A stretch of 64,000 nucleotides of DNA from Thermoleophilum album. Lineage in GTDB: Bacteria > Actinomycetota > Thermoleophilia > Solirubrobacterales > Thermoleophilaceae. The notes under the pieces were generated by a model. It was given only the letters and a program-made list of their open reading frames with translations. It made no database searches and was not told the DNA's origin. The translations under genes were made by a program, and so were the position numbers. The stretch spans positions 868,001-932,000 of the forward strand of contig NZ_CP066171.1 of the NCBI RefSeq assembly GCF_028867705.1. Reading direction: 5' to 3'. This document shows positions 37,164-45,582 of the stretch, piece by piece. Each line of letters opens with the position of its first letter. The stretch's first letter is position 1.

Positions 37164-37904
37164 GTGATCGTCGAGCGCTCACTCCATCCCGACTGGTTGT
37201 CGTGCACCTACCTCGTCGCCCCCGCGGCCGACGGGCCGGCGCTCCTGATCGACGCTGGCGGCCCTGTCGAACCGCTCGTGCGGGCGCGCGAACGCCACCG
37301 GCTCGACGTGGTCGCGGCGCTTCTCACGCACCACCACCACGATCACGTTGCGGCGCTCGACGATCTGCGCGCCGCGCTCGGTTTCGAGCGCGCGCTCGCC
37401 CACCCGCTAGAAGCGGCGCGGATCGGCGGCGTCGAGGCGCTCAAGCCCGGCCGCCACGAACTTGCCGGCATCGCCTTCGGCGCGCTCCACATTCCTGGCC
37501 ACACCGACGGCATGCTCGCGTTCGTCGTCGACGGGGCGGCGTTCTGCGGCGACACGCTGTTTCGCGGCTCGGTGGGCGGGGTGCGCGCGCCGGGCGCGAG
37601 CGGCTACGACGACCTGCGCCGCTCGATCCTCGAGGTGTTGCTCGTCCTTCCTCCAGACACTCGTCTCTACCCTGGCCACAGCGACCCCACGACCGTCGCC
37701 GAGGAGCGCGAACACAACCCGTTCGTGCGCGTGTGGCTAGGGAAGGATCGGCCCGACGGACGGCGCTGCCGCGTAGCCGGCGAGGAAGCCGAGCTCGTCG
37801 TTCTCGCTCGCGACTACGACGGCGGCTACAAGGCGTGGGTGCGGCTCGGTCAGGAGCGGCGTGACGAGATCGTCCCGGGCAGCATCGTGGAAATCGAGGC
37901 GTGA
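37164..37904 (+). CDS. MBL-fold metallo-hydrolase
   Basis: 246 aa, glyoxalase II-like branch of the metallo-beta-lactamase fold. Metal motifs THHHHDHVAAL (about 52-62), HIPGHTDGM (about 111-119), FCGDTLFRGSVGG with bridging Asp, and YPGHSDPTTVAEE. Substrate not determinable; hydroxyacylglutathione hydrolase or a related thioesterase are options. The C-terminal ~50 residues form an additional beta-like domain. It ends 13 nt before thrS. Confidence 0.88.
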   Translation: MIVERSLHPDWLSCTYLVAPAADGPALLIDAGGPVEPLVRARERHRLDVVAALLTHHHHDHVAALDDLRAALGFERALAHPLEAARIGGVEALKPGRHELAGIAFGALHIPGHTDGMLAFVVDGAAFCGDTLFRGSVGGVRAPGASGYDDLRRSILEVLLVLPPDTRLYPGHSDPTTVAEEREHNPFVRVWLGKDRPDGRRCRVAGEEAELVVLARDYDGGYKAWVRLGQERRDEIVPGSIVEIEA

Positions 37905-37917
37905 CGGTTAACGAGGG

Positions 37918-39864
37918 ATGACGGTCTACCTGCCCGACGGCGCGGCGCTCGAGCTCGCCGACGGCGCGACTGGCGCCGACGCAGCGCGAGCGATCGGGGC
38001 CGGCCTTGCGCGCGCTGCACTTGCTGTCCGTGTCGAACGCGCGGGCCGGCGGTTCGTGCAGGACCTAGCCCAACCGCTCGCGGATGGCGACCGCATCGAA
38101 ATCCTCACCGAGCGCAGCCGCGAGGACGGCATCGGGCCGTTGTGGCTGATCCGCCACGACGCCGCTCACGTTCTCGCCGAAGCGGTGCTCGAGCTGTGGC
38201 CCGGGACGAAGGTCGCGATCGGGCCTCCGATCGACGACGGCTTCTACTACGACTTCGAGTTTCCGGCCGGTGTCTCGGTGTCGGTCGAGGATCTGCCGGC
38301 GATCGAGGAGCGGATGCGCGCGCACATCGAGGCCGATGAGAGGTTCGAGCGCATCGAGCTGCCAGCCGCGGAAGCCCGGGCGCTGTTCGAGCGCGAAGGG
38401 CAGCCGTACAAGGTCGAGCTGATCGACGATCTGGTGCGCGACCAGGGGGTCGAAACGGTGTCGCTCTATCGCAACGGCCCGTTCCTCGACCTCTGCCGCG
38501 GACCGCACGGGCCGTCGACGGGGCGAATCGGTGCGTTCAAGCTGACCGCCGTCGCCGGTGCCTACTGGCGCGGCGACGCGGGCCGCCAACAGCTCACACG
38601 CATCTACGGCACTGCCTTCTTCCGCAAGCGCGACCTCGACCGCCACCTCGAACTGATCGAACTCGCGAAGGCGCGCGACCACCGCCGGCTCGGACGCGAG
38701 CTGGGTCTATTCATGCTCTCGGAGCTGTCGCCCGGATCGACTTTCTGGCTACCGCGGGGCACCGCGCTCTGGAACGAGCTGACCCGTCTCTGGCGCGAGG
38801 AGAACCAGCGCCGCGGCTACCTCGAGGTGCGCACCCCGATCCTCTACGACGTCGAGCTGTGGAAGCGCTCCGGCCACTGGGACAAGTTCCGCGAGAACAT
38901 GTACTTCACCGAGGTCGAGGGTCGGGCGATGGGGCTCAAGCCGATGAACTGCCCGGCGCACATCCAGATCTACCGCCGCGAGCGCCGCTCCTACCGCGAC
39001 CTGCCGCTGCGGTTGGCCGAGCAGGGGCTTGTGCACCGTCACGAGCCGGGCGGGACGCTGCACGGGCTGTTGCGCGTGCGGCACATAACCCAGGACGACG
39101 CCCACATCTTCTGTCGTCACGAGCAAGTTCGCGACGAGGTGCTGGGCTGTCTGGCGTTCGCGTTCGATCTCTACGAGCTGTTTGGCTTCGAGCCGCGCGC
39201 CCACCTATCGACCCGTCCCGAGCAGCGGATCGGTAGCGACGAGCTGTGGGATCAGGCAGAGGCGGCGTTACGTTCGGCGCTCGAGGCGCAGGGGCTCGAC
39301 TACAAGGTCGATCCTGGCGAGGGCACGTTCTACGGCCCGAAGATCGATCTGCACATGACCGACGCTCTCGGTCGCAGCTGGCAGCTCGGCACGATCCAGC
39401 TCGACTACCAGATGCCGGAACGCTTCGACCTCACCTACGTCGGCGAAGACAACGCCGAACACCGGCCGGTGATGATTCACCGCGCGCTGATGGGGTCGTT
39501 CGAGCGCTTCATCGGCATCCTGATCGAGCACTACGGCGGCCACTTTCCGTTCTGGCTAGCGCCGCTGCAGGTCGCGGTGCTGCCGATCGCCGACCGTCAC
39601 GTTCCCTACGCGCGCGAGGTCGCCGCGCAGCTGGCGGGCGCCAGCCTGCGTGTCGAAGTCGACGAGCGCAGCGAGTCGGTGCGGCGCAAGATCCGCGACG
39701 CCGAGCTCGCGAAGGTGCCCTACATGCTCGTCGTCGGCGACGAGGAGGAGCGCCAGCGCACAGTGGCGGTCAGACGCCGCGGTCGTGGCGACGCCGGCTC
39801 GGTCGAGCTCGCTGCGTTCGTTCGCGAGCGCGCCGACGCCTACGCCCGTCGTGCGCGCGACTAG
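37918..39864 (+). CDS. thrS: Threonyl-tRNA synthetase
   Basis: Class II synthetase charging tRNA-Thr. 648 aa in the standard order: TGS domain (1-62), editing domain with HDAAHVLAEAV and YYDFEF (about 75-230), catalytic core with MGLKPMNCPAHIQIY (zinc Cys), RHEPGGTLHGLLRVRHITQDDAHIFC, and the anticodon-binding domain (about 545-640). No T-box leader can fit: only 13 nt separate it from the upstream gene. Confidence 0.97.
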   Translation: MTVYLPDGAALELADGATGADAARAIGAGLARAALAVRVERAGRRFVQDLAQPLADGDRIEILTERSREDGIGPLWLIRHDAAHVLAEAVLELWPGTKVAIGPPIDDGFYYDFEFPAGVSVSVEDLPAIEERMRAHIEADERFERIELPAAEARALFEREGQPYKVELIDDLVRDQGVETVSLYRNGPFLDLCRGPHGPSTGRIGAFKLTAVAGAYWRGDAGRQQLTRIYGTAFFRKRDLDRHLELIELAKARDHRRLGRELGLFMLSELSPGSTFWLPRGTALWNELTRLWREENQRRGYLEVRTPILYDVELWKRSGHWDKFRENMYFTEVEGRAMGLKPMNCPAHIQIYRRERRSYRDLPLRLAEQGLVHRHEPGGTLHGLLRVRHITQDDAHIFCRHEQVRDEVLGCLAFAFDLYELFGFEPRAHLSTRPEQRIGSDELWDQAEAALRSALEAQGLDYKVDPGEGTFYGPKIDLHMTDALGRSWQLGTIQLDYQMPERFDLTYVGEDNAEHRPVMIHRALMGSFERFIGILIEHYGGHFPFWLAPLQVAVLPIADRHVPYAREVAAQLAGASLRVEVDERSESVRRKIRDAELAKVPYMLVVGDEEERQRTVAVRRRGRGDAGSVELAAFVRERADAYARRARD

Positions 39865-39928
39865 CTGCGCCGGTGCGGCCCGCGACCGGAATGCGCGCGA
39901 CGGGCGTACCACCGGCGCTGCGCGCGGT

Positions 39929-39934
39929 TATACT
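39929..39934 (+). promoter_or_regulatory. -10 (TATACT) of the infC-rpmI-rplT operon
   Basis: TATACT in the thrS-infC gap, predicting a ~115-nt leader. No clear -35. Confidence 0.55.
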
Positions 39935-39950
39935 CGCGCCCGTTGATGCA

Positions 39951-40002
39951 GGGCACGACACCTCGAACCAACCGTCGCCGCCGGCGGCGCGTCGCCGTGC
40001 CC
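39951..40002 (+). promoter_or_regulatory. Structured leader of infC-rpmI-rplT
   Basis: GGGCACG (39951-39957) pairs with CGTGCCC (39996-40002) around an inner perfect palindrome CGCCGCCGGCGGCG (39976-39989). Leaders of this operon are autoregulated by L20 in other bacteria; this structure is a candidate for the same role, but no L20-site consensus was verified. Confidence 0.4.
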
Positions 40003-40057
40003 CTCGCGAGCCTCTAGTGCGAGTGTTTCCGACCAGTAACCGCTCCCCGATCGCCTA

Positions 40058-40627
40058 GTGCCGGTCCCGAAGAAGTTCGATCGGCGTCCGCCCGAGCGCG
40101 ACGAGACGCGCATCAACGAGCGCATCCGGGTGCCGCAAGTCCGGCTCGTCGACGAAAACGGCAAGCAGGTCGGCATCGTGCCGACCGAGGACGCTTTGCG
40201 CTACGCGCGCGAGCGCTCGCTCGATCTCGTCGAGGTCGCACCCCAGGCGCGGCCTCCGGTGGTGCGGGTGCTCGACTACTCGAAGTACCGCTACGAGCAG
40301 GAGCAGAAGCGCAAGGCGGCCCGCCGCCACCAAAAGCAAGTCCACGTGCGCGAGATCAAGCTGCGACCGAAGATCGCGCCGCGCGACTACGAAACGAAGA
40401 TGGGGCACGTGCGCCGCTTTCTCGAGCGCGACGACCGCGTCAAGGTGACGATCATGTTTCGCGGCCGCGAGCAGACCCACCCTGAGCGCGGCGAGGCGCT
40501 GCTGCGCAAACTCGCCGAGGACGTAGCCGATCTCGGGGTCGTCGAGCAACAGCCGGCGCAGGACGGGCGCAACATGACGATGCTGCTCGCGCCGCAAAAA
40601 CGCAAGGATCGCGCGAAGTCTGCTTGA
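40058..40627 (+). CDS. infC: Translation initiation factor IF-3
   Basis: Binds the 30S subunit, checks start codons and prevents 70S assembly. 189 aa: N domain with [20 protein letters not shown], lysine-rich linker helix ([15 protein letters not shown]), C domain with [23 protein letters not shown]. Starts at GTG 40058, with no clear Shine-Dalgarno. First gene of infC-rpmI-rplT. Confidence 0.96.
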   Translation: MPVPKKFDRRPPERDETRINERIRVPQVRLVDENGKQVGIVPTEDALRYARERSLDLVEVAPQARPPVVRVLDYSKYRYEQEQKRKAARRHQKQVHVREIKLRPKIAPRDYETKMGHVRRFLERDDRVKVTIMFRGREQTHPERGEALLRKLAEDVADLGVVEQQPAQDGRNMTMLLAPQKRKDRAKSA

Positions 40628-40640
40628 ATGGGCGGTCGCG

Positions 40641-40841
40641 ATGGCGAAGCTGAAAGCCAAGACGCACTCCGGCGCCAAGAAGCGCTTCCGCAAGACCGGT
40701 AGCGGCAAGCTGATCGGTCGCCACGCGATGACCAGCCACAACCTCGGCAAGAAGCGTCCGCGGCGCAAGCGCCGCCTCGGCAAAGATCTCGTCATCGCCG
40801 ACCAGGACCGGCGCACGGTCAAGCGTCTGCTCGGCGTCTAG
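40641..40841 (+). CDS. rpmI: 50S ribosomal protein L35
   Basis: 66 aa basic protein with [19 protein letters not shown] at the N terminus and [14 protein letters not shown], both standard L35 features. Starts 13 nt after infC. Co-transcribed with rplT. Confidence 0.96.
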   Translation: MAKLKAKTHSGAKKRFRKTGSGKLIGRHAMTSHNLGKKRPRRKRRLGKDLVIADQDRRTVKRLLGV

Positions 40842-40851
40842 GGGCAAAGCG

Positions 40852-41208
40852 GTGCGTATCAAGCGTTCCCTCCACGGCAGGAAGAAGCGGCGCGCGACGC
40901 TCGAGCGCGCCAAGGGCTATCGCGGCCAGGCGAAGAGCAGCTATCGCCGCGCCAAGGAGGCGCTGCTCAAGGCCGACCGTTACGCGTACCGCGACCGTCG
41001 CAACCGCAAGCGCGATTTCCGGCGGCTGTGGATCGTGCGTATCAACGCTGCCGCGCGCGAGCACGGCATGAGCTACAGCGTTTTCATGCACGGGCTGAAG
41101 CGCGCCGGCATCGAGCTCGATCGCAAGGTGCTTGCCGACATCGCAGTGCACGACCGCGACGCGTTCCGACGTATCGCCGAGGCGGCCCGGGAGGCAGCCG
41201 CAAGCTGA
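40852..41208 (+). CDS. rplT: 50S ribosomal protein L20
   Basis: 118 aa: the basic N-terminal extension ([17 protein letters not shown]) and the globular C-terminal half ([20 protein letters not shown], then VLADIAVHD). Needed for early 50S assembly and often the autoregulator of this operon. GTG start 10 nt after rpmI. Confidence 0.96.
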   Translation: MRIKRSLHGRKKRRATLERAKGYRGQAKSSYRRAKEALLKADRYAYRDRRNRKRDFRRLWIVRINAAAREHGMSYSVFMHGLKRAGIELDRKVLADIAVHDRDAFRRIAEAAREAAAS

Positions 41209-41240
41209 CGCCGGCTGCGTCGACCAGCGGTCTTTTTCCC

Positions 41241-41263
41241 GGGGCGCCTGGCGAGGGCGCCCC
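41241..41263 (+). terminator. 8-bp GC hairpin after rplT
   Basis: GGGGCGCC / GGCGCCCC with a 7-nt loop, 33 nt after the rplT stop. No T-tract follows, so it may attenuate rather than fully stop transcription into the methyltransferase gene. Confidence 0.45.
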
Positions 41264-41287
41264 GTCGCGTTTCCAGGGCCGGAAAAG

Positions 41288-41980
41288 GTGATCACGTCGC
41301 CGCAAAACCCCACGTTGAAGCTCGTTCGCAAGCTGCGCCAGCGCCGCTGGCGCGAGCGCCTCGACATGTTCGTCGCTGAGGGCGAAGACCTTGTCGAGGC
41401 CGGCAAACAGGCGCGCTGGGAGCTCGTCCACGAGCTGCACGCCGGGCGCGACGTCGCGCCCGAGCTCCTCGCCGCGGTGAGCGAGCTCGCTTCCGGCACG
41501 CGCGTGCTGGCGATCTTCCGGCGCCGCTGGGCCGCACCCGACGCACGACCGCTGCGACTGTTTCTCGATGGCGTGCGCGACCCCGGCAATGTCGGTAGCT
41601 GTCTGCGCTCAGCGTACGCGCTCGGCGACGCCCAGGTCGTGCTCGCGCCGGGCAGCGCCGATCCGTTCGCCCCCAAGGCGGTGCGCGCCTCGATGGGCGC
41701 GCTGTTCCACCGGCCGCCGGCGCTCGCTGCCGAACCGCCGGCGGGACGGTTGGTGGTGCTCGACGCGCACGGCTCAACGCCGCTCTGGGAGTGCGATCTG
41801 ACACCGCCGCTGACGCTCTGCGTGGGTGCCGAGCGAACCGGTGTGACGCCGGCGCTGCGGGCGCGGGCGGACGAGGTGGCGAGGATCCCGGTGTGCGGCG
41901 ACTCGCTGAACGTGGCGATGGCCGCGACCGTCGCGCTGTACGAGGCAAATAGGATGGCGACGCGTGAGCGGCACGCTTGA
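41288..41980 (+). CDS. SpoU/TrmH-family RNA 2'-O-methyltransferase
   Basis: 230 aa from GTG 41288 (GGAAAAGG just upstream). An N-terminal substrate-binding domain starts ITSPQNPTLKLVRKLRQRRWR; the SPOUT knot motifs are LFLDGVRDPGNVGSCLRSA, LCVGAERTGVTP and IPVCGDSLNVAMAATVALYE. Position between rplT and pheS is common. The target RNA (rRNA or tRNA) cannot be told. Overlaps pheS by 17 bp. Confidence 0.88.
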   Translation: MITSPQNPTLKLVRKLRQRRWRERLDMFVAEGEDLVEAGKQARWELVHELHAGRDVAPELLAAVSELASGTRVLAIFRRRWAAPDARPLRLFLDGVRDPGNVGSCLRSAYALGDAQVVLAPGSADPFAPKAVRASMGALFHRPPALAAEPPAGRLVVLDAHGSTPLWECDLTPPLTLCVGAERTGVTPALRARADEVARIPVCGDSLNVAMAATVALYEANRMATRERHA

Positions 41981-43019
41981 GGACACCGACTTCGACGCGC
42001 TCGTCGCCGAGGCGCGCGGCGCCGTCGCGAGCGCCGAAAGCCTCGCCGAGCTCGACGAGCTACGCGTTCGCTTTCTCGGGCGGCGCTCGCAGCTCGCGAC
42101 GGTGCTGCGCTCGATCGGCTCGCTTCCCGCCGAACGGCGCGCCGAGGTGGGCAAGCGCGCGAACGCGGCGCGCGTCGAGCTCGAGGAGCTCTTCGCTCGC
42201 AGGCGCGACGAGCTCGAGCGCCGCGAGCTCGAGCAGCGGCTCGCCCAGGACCGCGTCGACGTCACGCTGCCGGGCGACCCGTCCACCCTGCCCGGGCGGC
42301 TGCACATCGTCACCGAAACCAAGCGCCTGCTCGAAGACACCTTCGTCGGGCTCGGCTTCCAAGTCCTCGAAGGGCCCGAGGTCGAGTACGACTACTACAA
42401 CTTCACCGCCCTCAACATCCCGCCCGGGCACCCGGCGCGCACCACGATGGACACCTTCTACCTCGACGGCGAGGTCGTCCTGCGCACCCACACCTCGCCC
42501 ATGCAGGTGCGCGCGATGGAAGCGCAACCGCCGCCGCTTTACGTGGTCGTGCCCGGGCGCGTCTACCGCCGCGACTCGGATGCGACCCACACGCCGATGT
42601 TCCACCAGCTCGAGGGGCTCGCTGTCGACGAGGACATCACCCTCGCCGACCTGCAGGGCGTGCTCCTCGAGTTCGCGCGCGCCGTGTTCGGGCCCGAACG
42701 CGAGATTCGCCTGCGCGCCGGCTACTTCCCGTTCACCGAGCCGAGCGTCGAGGTAGACGTCTCGTGTTTCGCCTGCCCGCGCGACGGCAGCGCCTGCCGC
42801 ATCTGCAAGGGGTCGGGCTGGATCGAGATCCTCGGTGCGGGCATGGTCGACCCAAACGTCTTCGCCTTCGTTCGCGACAACGGCTACGACCCCGAGCGAA
42901 TCCAGGGCTTCGCGTTCGGGCTCGGCATCGACCGCATAGCGATGCTCCGCTACGGGGTGCCCGACCTGCGTCTTCTGTTCGAAAACGACGTTCGCTTCCT
43001 CGAGCAGTTCGGCGTATGA
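41964..43019 (+). CDS. pheS: Phenylalanyl-tRNA synthetase alpha subunit
   Basis: 351 aa: N-terminal coiled coil (about 10-95), catalytic core with EGPEVEYDYYNFTALNIP, DTFYLD, LRTHTSPMQVR, YRRDSDATHTPMFHQLEGL and FGLGIDRIAMLRYG. A CxxC...CxxC (CFACPRDGSACRICKG) may bind zinc, a feature of part of the family. Pairs with PheT as an alpha2-beta2 enzyme. Confidence 0.96.
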   Translation: MSGTLEDTDFDALVAEARGAVASAESLAELDELRVRFLGRRSQLATVLRSIGSLPAERRAEVGKRANAARVELEELFARRRDELERRELEQRLAQDRVDVTLPGDPSTLPGRLHIVTETKRLLEDTFVGLGFQVLEGPEVEYDYYNFTALNIPPGHPARTTMDTFYLDGEVVLRTHTSPMQVRAMEAQPPPLYVVVPGRVYRRDSDATHTPMFHQLEGLAVDEDITLADLQGVLLEFARAVFGPEREIRLRAGYFPFTEPSVEVDVSCFACPRDGSACRICKGSGWIEILGAGMVDPNVFAFVRDNGYDPERIQGFAFGLGIDRIAMLRYGVPDLRLLFENDVRFLEQFGV

Positions 43020-43126
43020 GAGGCGTGTCGCAAACAGGCTCGAGAGGTATGTCGCCAACAGGTTCGCGTGGCGTGTCGCAAGCGGTGCCGTCGAGCGCCG
43101 CGGAGGCGCAGGAGGTGGGGGCGTGA
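43016..43126 (+). CDS. 36-codon ORF bridging pheS and pheT, with octapeptide repeats
   Basis: ATG 43016 overlaps the pheS stop (ATGA) and its TGA overlaps the pheT GTG (GTGA). The product reads MRGVSQTGSRGMSPTGSRG, then VSQAVPSS and a short acidic end: three imperfect 8-residue units. The exact overlaps on both sides suggest a translated coupling peptide rather than a functional protein. Chance is not excluded. Confidence 0.5.
   Translation: MRGVSQTGSRGMSPTGSRGVSQAVPSSAAEAQEVGA
43020..43091 (+). repeat. Three imperfect 24-bp tandem repeats
   Basis: Units at 43020-43043, 43044-43067 and 43068-43091, each containing a TGTCGC core and a variant of AACAGG. The 24-bp period keeps the small bridging reading frame intact. 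Confidence 0.75.
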
Positions 43127-45582
43127 GAGTTCCGCTCTCTTGGCTGCGCTCCCTCTGCGACCCCGGGGTCGGGAGCGGCGAGCTCGCAGAGCGGCTCTCC
43201 CTCGCCGGTCTCGAGGTCGCGCGCGTCGAACGTTTCGGCCTGCCGCGCGACGACGGGTACGTCGTCGGGCGGGTCGAGGAGGTCGCCGCTCACCCCAACG
43301 CCGACCGCCTGCGCGTCTGCCGTGTCGACGTCGGCGGCGAGCGGCGCACGATCGTGTGCGGAGCGCCGAACGTGCGAGCAGGGCTGCTCGTGCCGGTGGC
43401 ACTGCCCGGTGCGGTGCTCGCCGACGGGCGCGAGCTGCGCGCCGCCGAGCTGCGCGGCGTTCGCTCCGAAGGCATGATCCTCGCCGAGGACGAGCTCGGT
43501 CTCGGCGACGACCACAGCGGGATCGTCGAGCTCGCCGCCGGCGGGGCCGACGACGGTCTCGCCCCCGGGCGGCCGCTGCGCGAAGTGGTGCCGTTGAGCG
43601 ACGAGGTGCTGGAACTAGAGGTCTCGCCGAACCGTCCCGACTGTCTTGGTGTGCTCGGTGTGGCGCGCGAGGTTCACGCGCTCTGGGGCGCGCCGCTCGA
43701 CGACTCGCCGCTGCGCTGGGAGGCGGTCGCCGACCGCGAGCTCGAAGAGGCGAGCGCGGTAGCGAGCGTGACCGTGAGCGAAGACGCCGCCTGCCTACGC
43801 TTCGCGGCCCGCGTCTTCGAGAACGTGACAGTCGGCCCGTCGCCGCTTTGGCTTCGCCAGCGGCTTTTGGCCTGCGGGATGCGGCCGATCAACAACGTCG
43901 TCGATGTCACGAACTACGTGATGCTGCTGCTCGGGCAGCCGCTGCACGCCTTCGATCTCGCGCGGCTCGCGCAGGCGCGGATTGAGGTGCGCCCGGCACG
44001 CGGTGGCGAGCGCATCACCACCCTCGACGGCAACGAGCGCGAGCTGCCGCCAGGGACGACGCTCGTCTGCGACGGCGAAGGTCCGGCCGCGATCGCCGGC
44101 GTGATGGGCGGGGAGCGCACCGAGGTGCGCGCCGAGACGACCCGCGTGCTGCTCGAGTCGGCGACGTGGGTCGGCTCCGACATTCTGCGCAGCGAGGCGC
44201 AGCTCGGTTTGCGCACCGAAGCCAGCGGTCGCTTTGAAAAGCAGCTCCATCCCGAGCTCGCGGCCGTGGCGCTAGCGGCCGCCTCGCGCCTGCTCGTCGA
44301 GCTCGCCGGAGCGCGCCTACGACCCGGAACTATCGACGTCTACCCGCGGCCGGCCGAGCGGCGAACGCTGCGGCTGCGTCCCAGCAGGATCCGTGACCTT
44401 TTGGGGCTCGAGGTGCCGCAGGAGCGCTCGCGCGAGCTGCTCGCCCGCCTCGGCTTCGAGAGCTCGCCGCGTAGCGACGGCGAGCTCGTCGTCACCGTTC
44501 CGTGGTGGCGCGACGGCGACGTTCAGCGCGAAGTCGACCTCGTCGAAGAGGTCGCCCGGGTGCACGGGCTCGACAAGCTGCCGACGACGCTGCCGGCGCG
44601 GCGCAACGCGGTCGGCCGCCTCAGCGACGCCCAGCGGTTGCGCCGCCGGGTCGAGGACTTCCTGCGCGACCGCGGGCTCTTCGAAGCGATCAACTTCAGC
44701 TTCACCTCGCCCGAGCTGCTCGAGGCGCTCGGCCTCGCCGACACAGCGCTGGCGCTCGAAAACCCGCTCAGCGAGGAACAGGCGCTGCTGCGGCCGCTGC
44801 TGCTCCCCGGGCTCGTCGACTCCCTGCGGCGCAACGCCGCGCGCGGGCGTCCCGACACCGCGCTGTTCGAGATCGCCCGCACCTTCACTGGTCCGCTGCG
44901 CACGGTCGCCGGGCCGCCGCGCGGCCGCGAAGCCGCCAGCGAGCGCCTGCATGTCGCCGCCGTCGCCAGCGAGCTGCGCGCGCGCGGCTGGCGCAGCGGT
45001 GCCGTGGCCGGCGACTTCTTCGCCGTCAAGGCCCTGGTCGAGGGCGTGCTCGCGTGTGCACGTGCGGACGCCGACTTTCGTCCCACCGCGCGGCCGTTCC
45101 TGCACCCCGGTCGCAGCGCCGCGGTCGTGGTCGAGGGGGAGGAGATCGGCTTTCTCGGCGAGTTGCACCCGACCGTAGTCCGCCGTCTCGACCTCGCCCA
45201 GGCTGTGGGCCGCGAACCGACCGTCGCTGCGTTTGAGCTCGATCTCGGTCGGCTCGCCGAGCACGCCGCCCAACGCCGCGCGACGTTCGCGCCGCTGCCG
45301 GCGTTCCCGGCCGTGGTCGAGGATCTCGCGGTCGTCGCCCGCGACGACCTACCCGCCGCCGAGCTTGTCGCGGCGGTACGGCGCGCCGGCGGCGAGCTCA
45401 TCGAGCAGGTGTCGATCTTCGACGTCTTCCGCGGCGCGCAGATCCCCGCCGGCCACCGCTCGGTGGCGATGCGGATCGTGCTGCGCGCACACGACCGCAC
45501 CCTCACCGAGAGCGACGCGGCCGAGGTACGCGAGCGCGCGATCGCCGAACTCGCCGCGCTGGGAGCGTCGATCCGTGGCTAA
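43123..45582 (+). CDS. pheT: Phenylalanyl-tRNA synthetase beta subunit
   Basis: 819 aa in the standard layout: tRNA-binding EMAP-like domain (about 39-150, HPNADRLRVCRVDVG), B3/B4 editing domain (about 205-390, VDVTNYVMLLLGQPLHAFDL), B5 (about 400-475), catalytic-like core (about 490-690), and a C-terminal ferredoxin-fold anticodon-binding domain (about 725-819). GTG 43123 closes the bridge from the small ORF after pheS. Overlaps argC by 8 bp. Confidence 0.96.
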   Translation: MRVPLSWLRSLCDPGVGSGELAERLSLAGLEVARVERFGLPRDDGYVVGRVEEVAAHPNADRLRVCRVDVGGERRTIVCGAPNVRAGLLVPVALPGAVLADGRELRAAELRGVRSEGMILAEDELGLGDDHSGIVELAAGGADDGLAPGRPLREVVPLSDEVLELEVSPNRPDCLGVLGVAREVHALWGAPLDDSPLRWEAVADRELEEASAVASVTVSEDAACLRFAARVFENVTVGPSPLWLRQRLLACGMRPINNVVDVTNYVMLLLGQPLHAFDLARLAQARIEVRPARGGERITTLDGNERELPPGTTLVCDGEGPAAIAGVMGGERTEVRAETTRVLLESATWVGSDILRSEAQLGLRTEASGRFEKQLHPELAAVALAAASRLLVELAGARLRPGTIDVYPRPAERRTLRLRPSRIRDLLGLEVPQERSRELLARLGFESSPRSDGELVVTVPWWRDGDVQREVDLVEEVARVHGLDKLPTTLPARRNAVGRLSDAQRLRRRVEDFLRDRGLFEAINFSFTSPELLEALGLADTALALENPLSEEQALLRPLLLPGLVDSLRRNAARGRPDTALFEIARTFTGPLRTVAGPPRGREAASERLHVAAVASELRARGWRSGAVAGDFFAVKALVEGVLACARADADFRPTARPFLHPGRSAAVVVEGEEIGFLGELHPTVVRRLDLAQAVGREPTVAAFELDLGRLAEHAAQRRATFAPLPAFPAVVEDLAVVARDDLPAAELVAAVRRAGGELIEQVSIFDVFRGAQIPAGHRSVAMRIVLRAHDRTLTESDAAEVRERAIAELAALGASIRG

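Noticed and set aside
37905-37917. T-box leader for thrS
   Set aside because: Only 13 nt separate thrS from the upstream gene.
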